Part shown: in pieces, positions 63,218 through 64,000 of the stretch
Numbering within the stretch: position 1 is the stretch's first letter
How the letters are laid out: each line of letters opens with the position of its first letter
Source of the DNA: Bacteroidota bacterium
GTDB taxonomy: Bacteria > Bacteroidota > Bacteroidia > Chitinophagales > Saprospiraceae
NCBI GenBank assembly: GCA_030147525.1
Contig: JASBVF010000027.1
Span: 62,001 to 126,000, forward strand
Reading direction: 5' to 3'
Length of the DNA: 64,000 nt
Made by a program: the position numbers and the translations under genes
Notes under the pieces: model-generated
What the model saw: the letters and a program-made list of their open reading frames with translations, nothing else
What the model was told of the DNA's origin: nothing
Databases searched by the model: none

Positions 63218-64000
63218 TCAGGCTGCCACTTCGGCTATTTCAGGTGTCCCGATGGGGGCAAGCAGAAAATCTGCTGCCCGTTGGGCAGCGCTCGCGGCAG
63301 TCATCAATAAGCGGGTGTCGCCATGCAGGACGTTTATCCAGGATTGCAGGTAGGCGGCGCTGCTTTTGACCAGTTCTTCCATGACGATGCCGCAATGGGC
63401 GCAAAGGAAACAGGCGGACATTTCCGCCACCAACTCCTCTTTGCTGTACTTTTCGTCGCCAAATTTTGAGGGTTCGATACGGTTCAAACGGTTGGGGTGT
63501 CCCGTCCAATGGCTCAACTCGTGGAAATAGGTCAGGTAATAGTGTTCCCGGCTCTGGAAGTCCGTCAGGGCTGGCATTTTCACCACGTCGAGGACGGGGT
63601 TGTAGGCGGGTTCGCCGGGGCGGAGTTCGTGTGGGTTGGCGGTCAGGACGGCTTCGCAAACATCTATCCGGGCGGGCTGTTCGGGTTCGTCACTGCGGAA
63701 CATTCCGGCGTTGAAGCCCTCGATGTCCAACACGTTGAAGACCCTGTATTCGTACACGAATGGCACTACCTTTTCTGCTTCCTTTCTCGTGTCCACCCGC
63801 TTGCCGTCGGCGTCGAAAAACAGCATTTTCCAAAAATAGACGGGAAGCGATTTTGCCCCCTTGCGGATGCGGTGTCCGGCGTCACTGATTTGCTTGAAGG
63901 TGGCGAAACGTGGTACGTCAAAACCTGTCAGAATAAAAGCATTGATGCCCGTGTAAACGTGACCGCTGAAATGGTTGCAGGGTGCGCCCATTTGGATGCG
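63218..64000 (-). CDS. ArdC-family antirestriction protein (5' end beyond window)
   Basis: The frame stays open past the right edge (Arg-Ile-Gln precede the first internal Met), so the N-terminus is missing. The visible ~260 residues begin in the ArdC N-terminal domain (GAPCNHFSGHVYTGINAFIL, FATFKQISDAGHRIRKGAK) and continue into the zincin-like metallopeptidase domain with YYLTYFHELSHWTGH (HExxH) and KEELVAEMSACFLC (the third ligand Glu region). ArdC proteins are carried by conjugative plasmids and ICEs, bind single-stranded DNA and protect incoming DNA from restriction. Its presence marks a mobile element at this end of the window. Confidence 0.88.
   Translation of the reverse strand, partial: RIQMGAPCNHFSGHVYTGINAFILTGFDVPRFATFKQISDAGHRIRKGAKSLPVYFWKMLFFDADGKRVDTRKEAEKVVPFVYEYRVFNVLDIEGFNAGMFRSDEPEQPARIDVCEAVLTANPHELRPGEPAYNPVLDVVKMPALTDFQSREHYYLTYFHELSHWTGHPNRLNRIEPSKFGDEKYSKEELVAEMSACFLCAHCGIVMEELVKSSAAYLQSWINVLHGDTRLLMTAASAAQRAADFLLAPIGTPEIAEVAA

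Overview
The window comes from a Bacteroidota chromosome or large mobile element, most likely a Saprospiria-type organism. Four things point there: several secreted proteins end in type IX secretion (Por/T9SS) sorting tails, promoters match the Bacteroidota pattern TTTG/TTG-N~20-TAnnTTTG, lipoproteins and TonB/porin outer-membrane proteins are common, and single-chain fusions typical of the phylum occur (MerTP, a CusA-OMF fusion, ArsR-rhodanese). No rRNA, tRNA or CRISPR array was seen.

Layout. 1-2.3 kb: tail of an MFS transporter, a membrane-anchored AlbA_2 (Schlafen-type) protein and a sialidase-like lipoprotein. 2.4-8.5 kb: a mercury operon (ArsR-type repressor with two matching operators, MerTP, an exported HMA protein, MerA, an HMA-thioredoxin fusion preceded by a CsoR remnant, an outer-membrane protein, a YdjM-like membrane hydrolase). 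9-17.5 kb: a multiheme-type lipoprotein, a secreted galactose-oxidase-like copper enzyme, an HMA-AraC regulator, a copper ATPase (CopA), a CopZ-like chaperone and a secreted animal-type heme peroxidase. 17.6-25.3 kb: a Cus/Czc-type efflux operon (small Cys-rich protein, fused RND-OMF, adaptor, PII-like regulator, CDF transporter, MerT/GDCCVxC fusion). 25.3-30.7 kb: secreted deiminase-like protein, small T9SS protein, HD protein, Crp/Fnr regulator, M28 peptidase. 30.7-37.1 kb: a P1B-4 metal ATPase, a second YdjM-like hydrolase, and a divergent ArsR-rhodanese/MFS versus rhodanese/methyltransferase unit.

From 37.3 kb metal and redox genes alternate with defence-like genes: DUF3800 with a structured leader, a triple PepSY-like lipoprotein, a DHOR-Rieske-porin operon behind a DtxR-like box, and a single-chain GmrSD-type protein. 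A second, minus-strand czc/cus operon (54.8 to 47.5 kb) contains an inserted nuclease-like gene and ends in a TonB receptor bracketed by 418-bp direct repeats of the outer-membrane-factor gene. 54.9-62.3 kb holds two further PD-(D/E)XK-like genes, a remnant of one of them, a ~1300-residue protein with no recognised domain, and three copies of a GC-rich palindromic repeat. The right edge (DUF6166-like and ArdC) looks like plasmid or ICE backbone.

Together this is a metal-detoxification island (Hg, Cu/Ag, Zn/Co/Cd-type efflux, chaperones, exported metal-binding proteins and secreted copper/heme oxidases) carried by or next to a mobile element that has also collected defence-type genes. The least explained part is 54.9-62.3 kb. 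Functional calls rest on reading motifs by eye; no database search was run.
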